Positions 45,922 to 55,689 of a stretch of 64,000 nucleotides of DNA are shown piece by piece; position 1 is the stretch's first letter; every line of letters begins with the position of its first letter. Origin of the DNA: Butyricimonas sp. Marseille-P3923. Lineage in GTDB: Bacteria; Bacteroidota; Bacteroidia; Bacteroidales; Marinifilaceae. Under the pieces are notes generated by a model. It did not search any database and had not been told where the DNA came from. It worked only from the letters and a program-made list of their open reading frames with translations. Made by a program: the position numbers and the translations under genes. Location of the stretch: NCBI RefSeq assembly GCF_900184685.1, contig NZ_FXXL01000006.1:868001-932000 (forward strand), in the 5' to 3' direction.

Positions 45922-45952
45922 CAAAAGTAAGGAATAAGTGCGAGAAAATCAA
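45922..45952 (-). promoter_or_regulatory. Promoter of the FimB-like gene, overlapping a hairpin
   Basis: TTG (45950-45952), 20 bp, then TACTTTTG (45922-45929) fits the Bacteroidota consensus well. The -7 box lies inside a 9-bp inverted repeat (TCCTTACTT/AAGTAAGGA, 45911-45933), which could bind a repressor or end the glutaminase transcript. Confidence 0.6.
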
Positions 45953-45968
45953 GAATTATATATCTTGA

Positions 45969-46883
45969 TTAGAAAATAGAAATCCCGATATTCGTGGTGA
46001 ATCTTTCGAGTGTTTCTATACCCATGTACGAGTTTCCGTGTTCGTTTAGTTCAGGGCTCCATACGGCGATACTGAGTTTACCCGGGATAATGGCGACCAC
46101 TCCCCCGCCCACGCCACTTTTACCCGGCATTCCAACCCGGAATGCGAAATCTCCCGATTCGTCGTAGAAACCGCAGGTAAGCATCAAGGCACTGAGGCGC
46201 TTCGAACGGCTGACCGTCAAGATTTGTTCGTTGTTGTGCGGGTTCACCCCGTGATTTGCCAGAAAGAGAAAAGATTTTGCCAGATCCTCGCAAGTCATGA
46301 CAAGGCTGCATTGATTGCAATACACGTCAATAAGCGAATCCACGTCGTTGTCGATGTTTCCGAAACTTTTCATGAAATATCCCAAGGCTTGGTTACGGCT
46401 GGCGTGTTCCTGTTCCGATTGGGCTACAATTTTGTCAAAATAAATATCTTCCGAGCCGGCGACTCCCCGCACGAACTGGAGTATCGCTTCTTTGGGACGG
46501 TGGTAGAGGTTCATCAATTTGTCCGTGACCACGAGAGCCCCGGCATTGATGAACGGGTTACGGGGAATGCCGTGTTCATGTTCAAGCTGGACGAGCGAAT
46601 TGAAAGGAGTTCCCGACGGTTCCCGTCCCACGTATTGCCACAGGTCACTTCCCATGTGGCGCACGACCATGGCGAGCGTGAATACTTTAGATATACTTTG
46701 GATGGAAAACTTGGTCTGGTAATCTCCCGTGCCGATGATTTGCCCGTCCATGGTAGCTATGGCAATCCCGTACTGTTGCGGGTCTACGTTTGCCAAAGCC
46801 GGTATATAATTGGCGACTTCTCCTTTCCCGAAGAAAGGTTTTACCTCGTTATATATATTTTCGATAACTTCCTTGTAGTTCAT
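45969..46883 (-). CDS. glsA: Glutaminase (L-glutamine to glutamate and ammonia)
   Basis: A 304-residue cytoplasmic glutaminase of the beta-lactamase-like serine family. FSIQSISKVFTL supplies the S-x-x-K catalytic pair (Ser63, Lys66). NPFINAGALVV, the Asn-rich region around NQALGYFMKSFGNID, and GMPGKSGVGGGVVAIIPGK are strongly conserved family blocks. Length is normal. It follows the menE gene by 129 bp on the same strand. Confidence 0.95.
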   Translation of the reverse strand: MNYKEVIENIYNEVKPFFGKGEVANYIPALANVDPQQYGIAIATMDGQIIGTGDYQTKFSIQSISKVFTLAMVVRHMGSDLWQYVGREPSGTPFNSLVQLEHEHGIPRNPFINAGALVVTDKLMNLYHRPKEAILQFVRGVAGSEDIYFDKIVAQSEQEHASRNQALGYFMKSFGNIDNDVDSLIDVYCNQCSLVMTCEDLAKSFLFLANHGVNPHNNEQILTVSRSKRLSALMLTCGFYDESGDFAFRVGMPGKSGVGGGVVAIIPGKLSIAVWSPELNEHGNSYMGIETLERFTTNIGISIF

Positions 46884-47012
46884 AAGTTCAAAAACTTTGT
46901 TTTTGAGTTACCGCTTGCAAGTTGGCAGGTTACAAGTTGAGAAACCGGAAACTCGCTGGATTGCAACTCTAATTTGTATGTTTTTTGTGCGGCAAAGATA
47001 GAAAAGTTTTTG

Positions 47013-48038
47013 TTACATTAGTTTTCGGATGACTTTTCCCGAGTAAGTTTCCGTGAAATGTTCCCGGAAGTAAATCTTTTTAGGTACTTCGTACGGGTGC
47101 AATAGCTGTTTCAGTTGTTCCTGAAGTCGTTTTTTTTCTGCCTTGTCCCATGGTACATCTTCAATGACGAGAACGGTTCGTTGTCCCAGTCGGGTATCCT
47201 CCTCGGGTATAATAAAGAAACGTTGTTTCACGAGGAGGGCAATCTTTGCTTCGATTTTCTCGGGGAATAATTTTACACCCCCGGAATTAATCACGTTGTC
47301 ATGACGTCCCAGCCATTCGAAACGTGTCGTGTCGACGAGATTTACAATGTCATTAGTGATAAAGGTTTGTTGATGCAAATGCGGGGCGTGGATGATTAGG
47401 CACTGCCTTTCGTCTGTTTCGAAATGCACGTCGCCTAAGGCAAAGTAGTCGGGTGATTTCTTTACGCCGTTAATATCCCGCAGGGCAATGTGTGACACTG
47501 TTTCAGTCATGCCGTAGGTGGAATAACAACGTGTGGGGGCTTGTTGTAGGCGTTCTTCCAGTACCGGGGAAAGGGCTGCACCCCCGATAATTACTTGTTT
47601 GATTCGGGAGAATTTTTCTGCTGTTTCCGGGGTGGTAAGACAGGTTTCTACCTGCATGGGAACCATGGCGGCAAAGTCAATGTCTTGTTCTAAATGCTTC
47701 AACGGGGATGACGAGGGGGGAACGACAATCAAATCGGCTCCCGCGAGAATACTGCGGACAATCATCATCTTCCCGGCGATATACGACGGGGAGAGGCATA
47801 ATAATAAACGGGATTCGGAATGAATATCGAAGTACGTGTTTGTAATTTTAGCTGACGCCAGCATGTCCTGCTTTGACAACCGGATAGTTTTCGGTGTTCC
47901 CGTGGAGCCGGAAGTATGTCCGGTCACGTGGTCTTTATCGTCATACCATTCTTGCAGGAATGTGACTACATCCGGATTGTCGATAGCCTGCAATGCTTCC
48001 GGCGTGGTGTAGCGAATGCCGTTTATTTTGATTGTCAT
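47013..48038 (-). CDS. menE: o-succinylbenzoate-CoA ligase (menaquinone pathway)
   Basis: A 341-residue AMP-forming acyl-CoA ligase. The P-loop HTSGSTGTPKTI is at 41-52; YSTYGMTETVSHIA and WLGRHDNVINSGGVKLFPEK are the A5 and A7/A8 motifs, and SGKVIRKLM carries the C-terminal catalytic lysine. It is shorter than proteobacterial MenE, as usual in Bacteroidales, because the N-terminal subdomain is reduced. Identity as MenE is supported by menC 3 bp upstream on the same strand. Confidence 0.92.
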   Translation of the reverse strand: MTIKINGIRYTTPEALQAIDNPDVVTFLQEWYDDKDHVTGHTSGSTGTPKTIRLSKQDMLASAKITNTYFDIHSESRLLLCLSPSYIAGKMMIVRSILAGADLIVVPPSSSPLKHLEQDIDFAAMVPMQVETCLTTPETAEKFSRIKQVIIGGAALSPVLEERLQQAPTRCYSTYGMTETVSHIALRDINGVKKSPDYFALGDVHFETDERQCLIIHAPHLHQQTFITNDIVNLVDTTRFEWLGRHDNVINSGGVKLFPEKIEAKIALLVKQRFFIIPEEDTRLGQRTVLVIEDVPWDKAEKKRLQEQLKQLLHPYEVPKKIYFREHFTETYSGKVIRKLM

Positions 48039-48041
48039 AAT

Positions 48042-49103
48042 CTAAAATTCTATCGGGGTTACATCCCATGAACTTCGCGGGTTATACCGGATAGTCGAAC
48101 CGGTTTGTTCCAGCGGGGCGGGAATATTATTCATGTAGAGTTGTCCGGTTCCCAGTCCTTGGGGCATACCCGTGGGGTGGGCTTTGAGAATATAAGCAGT
48201 CCATTGTGCGATGGCGTTGAGTCCGATATTGGATTCCAGCGCGGAAGTAATCCACCAGCCGATGCCGCGTTCCCGGGCACGTGATATCCATTCCCATGCG
48301 CCGGCGAAGCCTCCTGTTAAAGACGGCTTTATCACAACATATTGAGGATGAATCATGTCAAGTAACTCGCCTTTTTCACCCGTTTTGTTAATTCCTATCA
48401 ATTCTTCATCCAGAGCAATCGGGATAGGGGTATTTCGGCATAAAATAGCCATCTCTTTCCACTGTCTTTGGCGGATAGGTTGCTCTATTGAATGGATGTC
48501 ATAGCGAGCCAGTTCTTCCAGTTTACGGGGAGCCTCTTGCGGGGTAAAAGCCCCGTTCGCATCTACTCTCAACTCGACGGTTTCTTTGCTGAATTGTTTT
48601 CGGATATAGCGTAATAAATCTAATTCCTCCTCGAAACTGATAGCCCCGATTTTCAGTTTGACACAATGGAATCCGGCATCCAGTTTTTTGATAATTCGTT
48701 GGCGCATGGTATCCTTATCACCCATCCAGATTAAACCGTTAATCTCGATGTCTTTTTGTCCTTCGGTAAAAAGACCGGGATAGATAATGCGTTTGCCTCC
48801 GTTTTTTAAATCCGACAGGGCGGTATTCACTCCGAATCTGATAGAGCTCCAATTTTGTAGGTAGTGTATATGGCGTATTTTGCCAATATCCCGGCAGGTT
48901 TCTTGTAGTTTCCTCTCGTATTCCGGGCGGTCGTCCGCGCTTAATCCTCGGAATAAAGCACATTCCCCCAGTCCGTATATTTCGGGATGTTCCGAATCCC
49001 AGATTTTAATGAACCAAGTTTCTTTTTCCGTGAGAATGCCGCGGGAGGTTCCGGCGGGCTGTTTGAATTTCAGAATATATCTCGTGTACTTTGCTTGTAA
49101 CAT
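48042..49103 (-). CDS. menC: o-succinylbenzoate synthase (enolase superfamily)
   Basis: From ATG 49103, 353 residues; the open frame extends 18 codons upstream, but the promoter at 49127-49157 lies within that extension. It dehydrates SHCHC to o-succinylbenzoate. Active-site blocks: KLKIGAI (K-x-K), LRVDANGAF, HSIEQPI and IALDEELIG (metal-binding Asp, Glu and Asp, with Glu), and VVIKPSLTGG (second catalytic Lys). Its stop is 3 bp before menE, so the two are co-transcribed. menB and menD lie 12 kb away on the same strand beyond a SusCD unit. Confidence 0.93.
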   Translation of the reverse strand: MLQAKYTRYILKFKQPAGTSRGILTEKETWFIKIWDSEHPEIYGLGECALFRGLSADDRPEYERKLQETCRDIGKIRHIHYLQNWSSIRFGVNTALSDLKNGGKRIIYPGLFTEGQKDIEINGLIWMGDKDTMRQRIIKKLDAGFHCVKLKIGAISFEEELDLLRYIRKQFSKETVELRVDANGAFTPQEAPRKLEELARYDIHSIEQPIRQRQWKEMAILCRNTPIPIALDEELIGINKTGEKGELLDMIHPQYVVIKPSLTGGFAGAWEWISRARERGIGWWITSALESNIGLNAIAQWTAYILKAHPTGMPQGLGTGQLYMNNIPAPLEQTGSTIRYNPRSSWDVTPIEF

Positions 49104-49126
49104 ATCATTCTTCGGTTTTGTACAAG

Positions 49127-49157
49127 CAAAAGTAAGATATTCTGTAAATGAAAGCAA
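49127..49157 (-). promoter_or_regulatory. Promoter of menC-menE
   Basis: TTG (49155-49157), 20 bp, then TACTTTTG (49127-49134). The expected transcription start is about 15-20 bp before ATG 49103. It explains how menC-menE can be expressed apart from menD-menB. Confidence 0.65.
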
Positions 49158-49305
49158 GGAAGAGGCTAAAAAGTCGGTTTGTACGAATTCCCTCCCCCTC
49201 CAACACCCCCTTCACAGGGGGTGAGAAACCGCTTCGGTAATCACTTCTTTTCGTGAATAATAACGAACCAAACAGTTTTCCCGCCTGTGTAGGGAGGCGT
49301 TAGGG

Positions 49306-50655
49306 TTAAATATTAGGAAGGGCGTTTAAAATCTTTTCGGCGTCCGGGGAAGAAGGACGGACAGCTTTGGGGTTAATAATCTTGCCATCCGGATCAATAA
49401 GAATGAAATGAGGGATACCGTTGATATTATAATCCCGTTGGAATTGACTCCCTCGCCCAAGCAAAAGTTGAACGCCGGAGAGTTCTCCCGATTTGACCAT
49501 TTTTTCCCATGCCGCTTTGTCTTCGTCAGTGGAAAGACCGAGGAAGGTGATGTTTTTCCCTTCCATTTTCTTTTCCAGTTCTTTCAAGTAGGGCATTTCT
49601 CTTTTGCAGGGACCGCACCATGTTGCCCACATATCGATATATAAATACTTCCCTTTGAAATCCTTCAAGGAGTAAGTTTTGCCGTTAATGTCCTTTGCTT
49701 CGAAGTCTGGGGAAAGTTTTCCGGCAACGGCAATATTCCATTTGTCGTACTCCGTTTTATAGGCAGCCCGCAAAGTCGGGTCCGTCACGTAGGTATTGTA
49801 AATATTTTCCATTTCGGTGATATTGTTAATACCGTTTTTCTTTATCTGTCTGACTGCAATCTCGTTAAGAAGAGATTGTTTTAGCTTGTCATTTTTGAAA
49901 TGTTGAGCGATATATTTCATTCGGGCAACATTTTTATTGTAAATGCCGGAGATTTCTTTATCCTTGCTTCCAAGTATAAGAGCGGACTCTATAATAAATT
50001 CCCTGTAAATGTCGAGGTCAATCAAACTCTCGTCCTCTTGTACATATTGTTCCAACGTTGAATAATACTCCTCGTTCGGGCGATAAGTCGTGTCGAACAT
50101 GACATGCCCTATGGGATACATGACCAAACTGACTAGATATGAATATTTAATTCGTCCCTCTTCCAGTTTTGCAAATTCGGGATTTGTCGCTTCCAGTTTT
50201 CGGGCTTTCAGTAAGCTGGTAGCCTCGTCTATCTTCTCGTTGGCAAGGTTGATAATTCCGTCCAGTGAACGCTCGTAATCGGGGGGATTTATCGGGGTAT
50301 AAGTGATAGAATTAAGGTATTCTATCGCCGGAGCGTTCTTCCCCTCGAATTTCATACCGTCCTTAAAATTGTTGGCATCAAAAGAAATCGTTACACGATC
50401 GCCTTTCCGGAAAAAAACATTCTTGGCTTCCTCGCCATAAAACAGCCGTGCGTATATCACATCGCCCTGCAATGTACAGGTAGCTTTCCCGTGTTTGTCC
50501 AAATCCATTTCCTTGATTATTTCCGGGCTGACAACAATGGCAATCTTAGAATAGGTCATGTTTTGCACTTTGAAGTCCACGACAATATCGTCGTTGTTCT
50601 TCTGTGAACAAGAGCAAGCGAGCGAGAGTAAAATAATAAATATAAAGATTCTCAT
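49306..50655 (-). CDS. TlpA-family thiol-disulfide protein, CGPC
   Basis: A 449-residue lipoprotein or exported protein (LACSCSQK near 14-20) with an N-terminal beta-rich DUF4369-like region, a helical middle and a C-terminal TlpA/AhpC domain with WATWCGPCKREMP. NGIPHFILIDPDGK provides the cis-proline. Last gene of the SusC-to-TlpA unit. The next 150 bp contain only a G/C-rich inverted repeat (CACCCCC/GGGGGTG at 49204-49223) before the menC promoter. Confidence 0.88.
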   Translation of the reverse strand: MRIFIFIILLSLACSCSQKNNDDIVVDFKVQNMTYSKIAIVVSPEIIKEMDLDKHGKATCTLQGDVIYARLFYGEEAKNVFFRKGDRVTISFDANNFKDGMKFEGKNAPAIEYLNSITYTPINPPDYERSLDGIINLANEKIDEATSLLKARKLEATNPEFAKLEEGRIKYSYLVSLVMYPIGHVMFDTTYRPNEEYYSTLEQYVQEDESLIDLDIYREFIIESALILGSKDKEISGIYNKNVARMKYIAQHFKNDKLKQSLLNEIAVRQIKKNGINNITEMENIYNTYVTDPTLRAAYKTEYDKWNIAVAGKLSPDFEAKDINGKTYSLKDFKGKYLYIDMWATWCGPCKREMPYLKELEKKMEGKNITFLGLSTDEDKAAWEKMVKSGELSGVQLLLGRGSQFQRDYNINGIPHFILIDPDGKIINPKAVRPSSPDAEKILNALPNI

Positions 50656-50674
50656 TTCAAGTATATATTAATAA

Positions 50675-51802
50675 TTAATCATAGATTTCCTGCATGGCAG
50701 CATCCAGCCATCCGCCTCTTGCGTTTACGTTAATAATCTTTCCCTTGTCGTCTACAAGGATAGAGGAAGGAACTCCGGTCAGGTTATAAGCTCGAAAGGC
50801 TGCTTTGGTATTATCAATAAGTTGTCCCCAAGGCATTTTTTCCTCTTCCATGGCTTGATGCCAATTCTTCGACTCACTGTCAATGGAGATACTCACGATA
50901 TTTAACCCTTTGGGATGGTATTTACTGTACGTGTTACGCATGTGGGGAATTTCCGCACGGCAGGGACTGCACCATGATGCCCAGAATTCGATCAATGTAG
51001 TACATCCGGGTTTCACGAAATCCGATATTTTCTTTTTGCTTCCGTCCGGTGCCGTGAGTTCCCGGTCTATAAAGGGACCTCCTATAAATACCTGTCTGCC
51101 TTGAATTGTTGTCCGAAGAGCCTGCCCCATTTCCGAATTTTGCATTTCGGGCGATAGGCTGGTGAACAATCCTTCAATTTCTTTCAGGGAAAGGTCTGAA
51201 TTTCTGTCGGAGAGTTCTTGCGCTATCTTAACGCTGATGGCGGATTCGGGGTGCGCTTTCAGGTATTTCATTTTAGCCTCTCTGATTGCGAGTCTTTTTT
51301 CCGTGACAAGTTTGGCGAGTTCGAGCGCTTTGGCTAAATCTTTCGTGCTGTAGTAGGCTTCCCCGTAAGCGTAAAACGTTTTACTCCGGTCATCTTCCAT
51401 GGGCTGTATCTCGCTCAGGTAGTTCTGGTATTCAGTTTGTGTGCCGCTTCCGGAGATTTGGAACACGGGGTGTTTGCCGGAATAGTCGCAAGTGGCTTCA
51501 ACCGCTGTGCTGTCGATAAATAACGAGAAGTTTATAATTTTACTACGAGTCTGTCGGTCATTGGGATCAAGGTAAATGTTAATCGTGCAATAACGCGGAA
51601 CTTCGAATTTACCTTGGAATTTGAATTTGCCTCCCGATATTTTCGTGCTGTCGATAAAATGAGGTTGATTTGTATCATCCAGTGCCAGAAAAACGGGTTT
51701 CCCTTCCCATGCTTCGGGGACGTGTCCCGTGAGGGTATATCCGTCGTGTTTTGCACAACTGACGACGGATAGAATGAACGCGATAAATAAAATGTATTTC
51801 AT
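50675..51802 (-). CDS. TlpA-family thiol-disulfide lipoprotein, CSPC
   Basis: A 375-residue lipoprotein (VVSCAKHD) with an N-terminal DUF4369-like domain (GYTLTGHVPEAWEGKPVFLA onward) and a C-terminal thioredoxin fold with EFWASWCSPCRAEIPHM and TGVPSSILVDDKGK. CSPC differs from the CGPC of its two relatives in this window, which may shift redox potential. It lies 3 bp after the PKD-like gene and 19 bp before the next TlpA gene. Confidence 0.88.
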   Translation of the reverse strand: MKYILFIAFILSVVSCAKHDGYTLTGHVPEAWEGKPVFLALDDTNQPHFIDSTKISGGKFKFQGKFEVPRYCTINIYLDPNDRQTRSKIINFSLFIDSTAVEATCDYSGKHPVFQISGSGTQTEYQNYLSEIQPMEDDRSKTFYAYGEAYYSTKDLAKALELAKLVTEKRLAIREAKMKYLKAHPESAISVKIAQELSDRNSDLSLKEIEGLFTSLSPEMQNSEMGQALRTTIQGRQVFIGGPFIDRELTAPDGSKKKISDFVKPGCTTLIEFWASWCSPCRAEIPHMRNTYSKYHPKGLNIVSISIDSESKNWHQAMEEEKMPWGQLIDNTKAAFRAYNLTGVPSSILVDDKGKIINVNARGGWLDAAMQEIYD

Positions 51803-51805
51803 TTT

Positions 51806-53440
51806 TTATTCTTGAGTTATAGGTTCTTTATAGATAATATCCACGATTCTGCCGAAACCGGAATGATACTCTTTGTAATCGGTTATTTGTGCAAGGTTAT
51901 CAATGGCTTCGTACACTCTGAGTTCACCTCCGTCAGTACCGCCCTTGTCGCTACCCACGATCAAATCGTAAGAACGTCTGGCATTTTCTGCGTTCCTGTA
52001 TAGATAGAATTTCAGACAAGTAATTTCTCCCGGCACCTCAAACTGGAATTGGGCAGAAGGGGTACTCGTGTCCAGATTCACCCGGTAAACCTTTCCGTCC
52101 ACGGCATAAAACATCTGATTGTTCAAGGGACTGAATGCAAAATGTTCTGCTCGTGTGATATCAGTACAATTGGAGAGGTTCGCATAGTGGGTTTTTGTGT
52201 AGGGTGGTGTAGGCACTCCTGTTAGCATTTCTGCTAAATAGTCTCCTAACGTAATTCCATAAAGATGATAGACGCCATTATTTTCCAAAATCGTAAAAGT
52301 AATGTTGTTATACGAACCGGGCGCCATGGAAGATTCTGTATATTTACGTCCGGTATTTTCCATGTAGACGTAGTTATAGCCTATCGGGAATGAAAAGGAA
52401 ACATCTTCTCCGGCTTCATCATCGCTCATATTCACGCAACCGGCAGTTCGATCTTGGGTAAAGTCCCCGTACATACCTCCCGGATGGTAAACAAATCGTT
52501 TGTGGTCTAAATCATAAAACATGAATACCGGGGCGAATTGCATAGAGTTCGTGATATTACATCCCACGTACGGTGCAACTTGTATATATTCTTTCGTATT
52601 ATCGTCATTACGGAGATAATTCAATTTTGATTCCCATAATGCTTCGGTTCCATAACCGAAATTGCTACTGTATATTCCATCCGGTGTTACCATCATGCGA
52701 AAATATATTGCTGATGTGATATGAGTAGGTTTGGCATCGCTCATATCTCCCATTTCGTATTTCATAAGATACTCCTCTTTCCATTCGAAAGCATCTTTAT
52801 GCAACCGGGTAGTTCCTTCTTCGGTAAGTAAATAAAATGGAGATATGGGGTCTACTTGTTGTTCTTCAGTGTTAAGGGCAATAAGTGCCAACGGTCCTTT
52901 CTTGAAAGGCATATCCGAATCGGCAAGCATATCCTTTGAATGTACCTCTTCTCCTAACACGGTAGAAATCATATCCAAACGGACATTGCCATTCTCAGAA
53001 CATAGGAGAACCCATCCCTCGGACGTTGTCGTGACAACGGAGAGATTTGCCTGCTGTTGGTAAAATACGTCCAATTGTTTATCCTTTACTGTGTAAATCA
53101 ATTTATAAGGACCGGGGCGTAAAGATATAATATCATTAAATTCTTTTGTGGTTGCCAACACTTCGCTTACAGCGTCATTTTCATCTTCTGCCTCGAATTG
53201 ACGGATAGCCCGCCACTCGTATTCATACCGGTTTTCATCGGCTTGCAAGCCGTCTAACTGCACGGGGATAGACAAATTCTGGTATGCCAAAGCCGTAATG
53301 GAATTACCGATACCTTCAATTTTCACTTCCGGGATATCATGGTAATTATAATTACCTTTATCGTCTGCGCAAGCACTGATTCCACCTGCTATTGCAACAA
53401 GTAAAAAAAGTGATTTTATTCTATATAATATCTGTTTCAT
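51806..53440 (-). CDS. PKD-like-family lipoprotein
   Basis: A 544-residue lipoprotein (Cys24 in GISACADDKG). The start CADDKGNYNYHDIPEVKIEG is characteristic of the PKD-like lipoproteins found with SusC-SusD and DUF4843 genes in Bacteroidota. An immunoglobulin/PKD-like region is at about 30-140. After it the chain is beta-rich and propeller-like, with repeated short blocks (EGWVLLCSENGNVRLDM; NNQMFYAVDGKVYRVN). Likely surface exposed, possibly ligand binding. It is co-transcribed with DUF4843, 20 bp upstream. Confidence 0.78.
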   Translation of the reverse strand: MKQILYRIKSLFLLVAIAGGISACADDKGNYNYHDIPEVKIEGIGNSITALAYQNLSIPVQLDGLQADENRYEYEWRAIRQFEAEDENDAVSEVLATTKEFNDIISLRPGPYKLIYTVKDKQLDVFYQQQANLSVVTTTSEGWVLLCSENGNVRLDMISTVLGEEVHSKDMLADSDMPFKKGPLALIALNTEEQQVDPISPFYLLTEEGTTRLHKDAFEWKEEYLMKYEMGDMSDAKPTHITSAIYFRMMVTPDGIYSSNFGYGTEALWESKLNYLRNDDNTKEYIQVAPYVGCNITNSMQFAPVFMFYDLDHKRFVYHPGGMYGDFTQDRTAGCVNMSDDEAGEDVSFSFPIGYNYVYMENTGRKYTESSMAPGSYNNITFTILENNGVYHLYGITLGDYLAEMLTGVPTPPYTKTHYANLSNCTDITRAEHFAFSPLNNQMFYAVDGKVYRVNLDTSTPSAQFQFEVPGEITCLKFYLYRNAENARRSYDLIVGSDKGGTDGGELRVYEAIDNLAQITDYKEYHSGFGRIVDIIYKEPITQE

Positions 53441-53460
53441 AGTTAGTCTTTTTATTGTAG

Positions 53461-54207
53461 TTAAAAGATTGTATCTCCATTCTCGTCAAAGATTTCAGGG
53501 TCGGGATTTTCCAATAACAATTGTTCCGCTACATATTTTCTCATTTCAGACATAAAATATTGGAATCGGAAGGATGAGATTTTTGACGTATCATTAAAGT
53601 CTGAGCGCGGGATGTTCATTACCCGACAAGTCAGAAAGAAACATTGAGGGGTAAATGGGTATATATAAGTGTACCAGGCAGCAGGTGCTGCTGTGAACAA
53701 TTCCGAAAACTCTATTTTGTGACGTATGGCTGTAACATCCGTACCGCTTTGGATATCCGTGATCTCGTGCGTGATAATCGGTCTGAAATATTCGTTTTCT
53801 TCAATGGCGATCTCGATCGTTTTTGCTTCTTCCTGCAGGACGGTCGAACGCTTCAACGTAATTTCATAATTGAACGAACTGGCTCCCGCGGGTAATACCG
53901 GGTTGACGGGTAACACGAAATCGTCCCCTTCCTTTGCACTTCCCCCGACAACTTTGATGTTTACCGGGCGAGGTTCATCAATAGCCCTCCCGACTAATTG
54001 AACCGGAATAGATACGGTTGCTTCGTTCTGTGATTCCTCGATATACACGAACGTGAAATTCGTGCTGTCCGTCAGTATATTCCCCACTCTTATACGTTGG
54101 TTGAAATAGATACCTTCCTCTGCACTATAGGTATTAACTTCTTCTTCTGAACAAGCGGTTAATCCTAGAATGAGCATAATCCATATAAATATATTTCTTG
54201 TTTTCAT
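53461..54207 (-). CDS. DUF4843-family lipoprotein
   Basis: A 248-residue lipoprotein from ATG 54207, chosen because it starts a clear signal (NIFIWIMLILGLTACSEEE) and lies 10 bp after the SusD stop; the longer open frame would overlap SusD. EGIYFNQRIRVGN, a beta-sandwich (Calx-beta-like) middle with GSAKEGDDFVLP, and a tail with RVMNIPRSDFNDTSKISSFR match DUF4843 proteins, which usually lie right after SusD. Function unknown. Confidence 0.82.
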   Translation of the reverse strand: MKTRNIFIWIMLILGLTACSEEEVNTYSAEEGIYFNQRIRVGNILTDSTNFTFVYIEESQNEATVSIPVQLVGRAIDEPRPVNIKVVGGSAKEGDDFVLPVNPVLPAGASSFNYEITLKRSTVLQEEAKTIEIAIEENEYFRPIITHEITDIQSGTDVTAIRHKIEFSELFTAAPAAWYTYIYPFTPQCFFLTCRVMNIPRSDFNDTSKISSFRFQYFMSEMRKYVAEQLLLENPDPEIFDENGDTIF

Positions 54208-54217
54208 GATTCGCGTA

Positions 54218-55678
54218 TTATTGTCTGTTATTGATTTCAGTGTCGGGTAAAGGCACCACGAAAACTTGAGTAGATGCCGCTTGGCCTGCAGGTTTACTTC
54301 CACTGCTGTTCGTTTTGTTTAAGATTGTTGTAAACGTCCGTTTATAGAAATAGAATAATTGTCCTTCACCATACAACTCGCGCATGTATTCGTAGGTCAG
54401 GTTCGTTACGGTTAGTGAACCCAAATTCGTGATACCTCTTTTATTTCTCAACGTGTTGATATATGGAAGTCCGTCATCCAAAGTTTCCGATTCGCTTTCT
54501 GCGGCGATCAGATACATCTCTCCCAACCTTAACATTGGAATCATCGTGTTCTGTATTAATCCGGTGGTACTCATATCATTGTATTTATAGAAATACCGGG
54601 CACCGTTTGTCAATCCGGGAAGAGTAGCCTGTTCCCAGTTGGCCTCAAAACGAGTGTCGCTCGTGGTAGAGGAACCCGACGCCGAGTACAGGAAATTCAA
54701 TAATTTTTCATCCATGGTAAATATAAACGACGGGTTACGGGACGGGTCGTAGTAATTCTTGAATAACAGAACCCGATTCGTGTTCGTTAAGGCAAACAAT
54801 ACCTCTGACGAGAAAATTCGGTCACTCTTTGCCTCCGTCCTTTCCGTGAACGGGAATGTCCCCGCTTCTGCCGCCGTGATCACTTTCTTGGCGTAGGTGG
54901 AAGCATTGGTTTTATCCCCGGCATAGAGATAAGCCCGTGCCATGAGCCCTTGTACCGCGTAGTAATTCATACGCAATGCCCGGTAACGCAGGAAATTGGA
55001 TTCATTCCCGGCAGACTCCATCAAAGTACCTTTCGTGATGATCGGGTCATTTGCCAACGCTTTCTCCGCTTCCTGCAAATCGCCGATGATATATTCCATT
55101 ACCTTGTTTGCGGGTAACAAATCATTCACGTTCGGTGATTGGTGCAGATAGTAGGGGATACACACGTTTTCCGGGTTATTCATGTAAACCGGTCCGAACA
55201 GGCGCAACATATCGAAGTGCAACATGGCACGCAACGCCAAGGCTTCCCCCCGGATAATATCGTAATTGATCCCCGTGAAGAGTGATTCCCGTCCTTCTAT
55301 ATTATCGAGAATCTTGTTACAGTTCATGATCAGTGCGTAAGCCTTCTCCCAAACTTTATCCAAACGTCCCCGCCAGTATTCCGTGCTGTATTTGTAACTG
55401 TTCAAATCAATATAATCCCCCCATTTCCCTTGGTCGTCGCCGATCTTGTAGGCTCCGCCCATGAGTTCGAGCATCTCCACCATGAGGGTACTTCCGTAAA
55501 GGTTCTCGTCGTTCAACTCGATGTACACGCCGTTCAGTAATTTCTGGAAACCGGCTTCCGAGTTTAACAGGTCTTCTTCCGCTATCTGGTCGTAAGGCTT
55601 CACGTCCAACCAACTGTCACAAGCCCCGAAAACAAGGGAGCAACATATAAGCGTGATTAATTGTATTTTTCTTTTCAT
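54218..55678 (-). CDS. SusD/RagB-family nutrient-binding lipoprotein
   Basis: A 486-residue lipoprotein with lipobox VFGACDSW. The N-terminal block WLDVKPYDQIAEEDLLNSEA, RGEALALRAMLHFDMLRLFG and the late MLRLGEMYLIAAES are diagnostic. Unlike the two other SusD proteins here, the C-terminal RagB block is compact. It lies 11 bp after SusC in the same operon. Confidence 0.94.
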   Translation of the reverse strand: MKRKIQLITLICCSLVFGACDSWLDVKPYDQIAEEDLLNSEAGFQKLLNGVYIELNDENLYGSTLMVEMLELMGGAYKIGDDQGKWGDYIDLNSYKYSTEYWRGRLDKVWEKAYALIMNCNKILDNIEGRESLFTGINYDIIRGEALALRAMLHFDMLRLFGPVYMNNPENVCIPYYLHQSPNVNDLLPANKVMEYIIGDLQEAEKALANDPIITKGTLMESAGNESNFLRYRALRMNYYAVQGLMARAYLYAGDKTNASTYAKKVITAAEAGTFPFTERTEAKSDRIFSSEVLFALTNTNRVLLFKNYYDPSRNPSFIFTMDEKLLNFLYSASGSSTTSDTRFEANWEQATLPGLTNGARYFYKYNDMSTTGLIQNTMIPMLRLGEMYLIAAESESETLDDGLPYINTLRNKRGITNLGSLTVTNLTYEYMRELYGEGQLFYFYKRTFTTILNKTNSSGSKPAGQAASTQVFVVPLPDTEINNRQ

Positions 55679-55689
55679 AATTCTTCCGT

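Noticed and set aside
49190-49305. Insertion-sequence remnant in the G/C-rich gap after the TlpA genes
   Set aside because: Only a short inverted repeat (CACCCCC/GGGGGTG) is present, without transposase sequence or target duplication; it may be a dispersed intergenic repeat or weak terminator.
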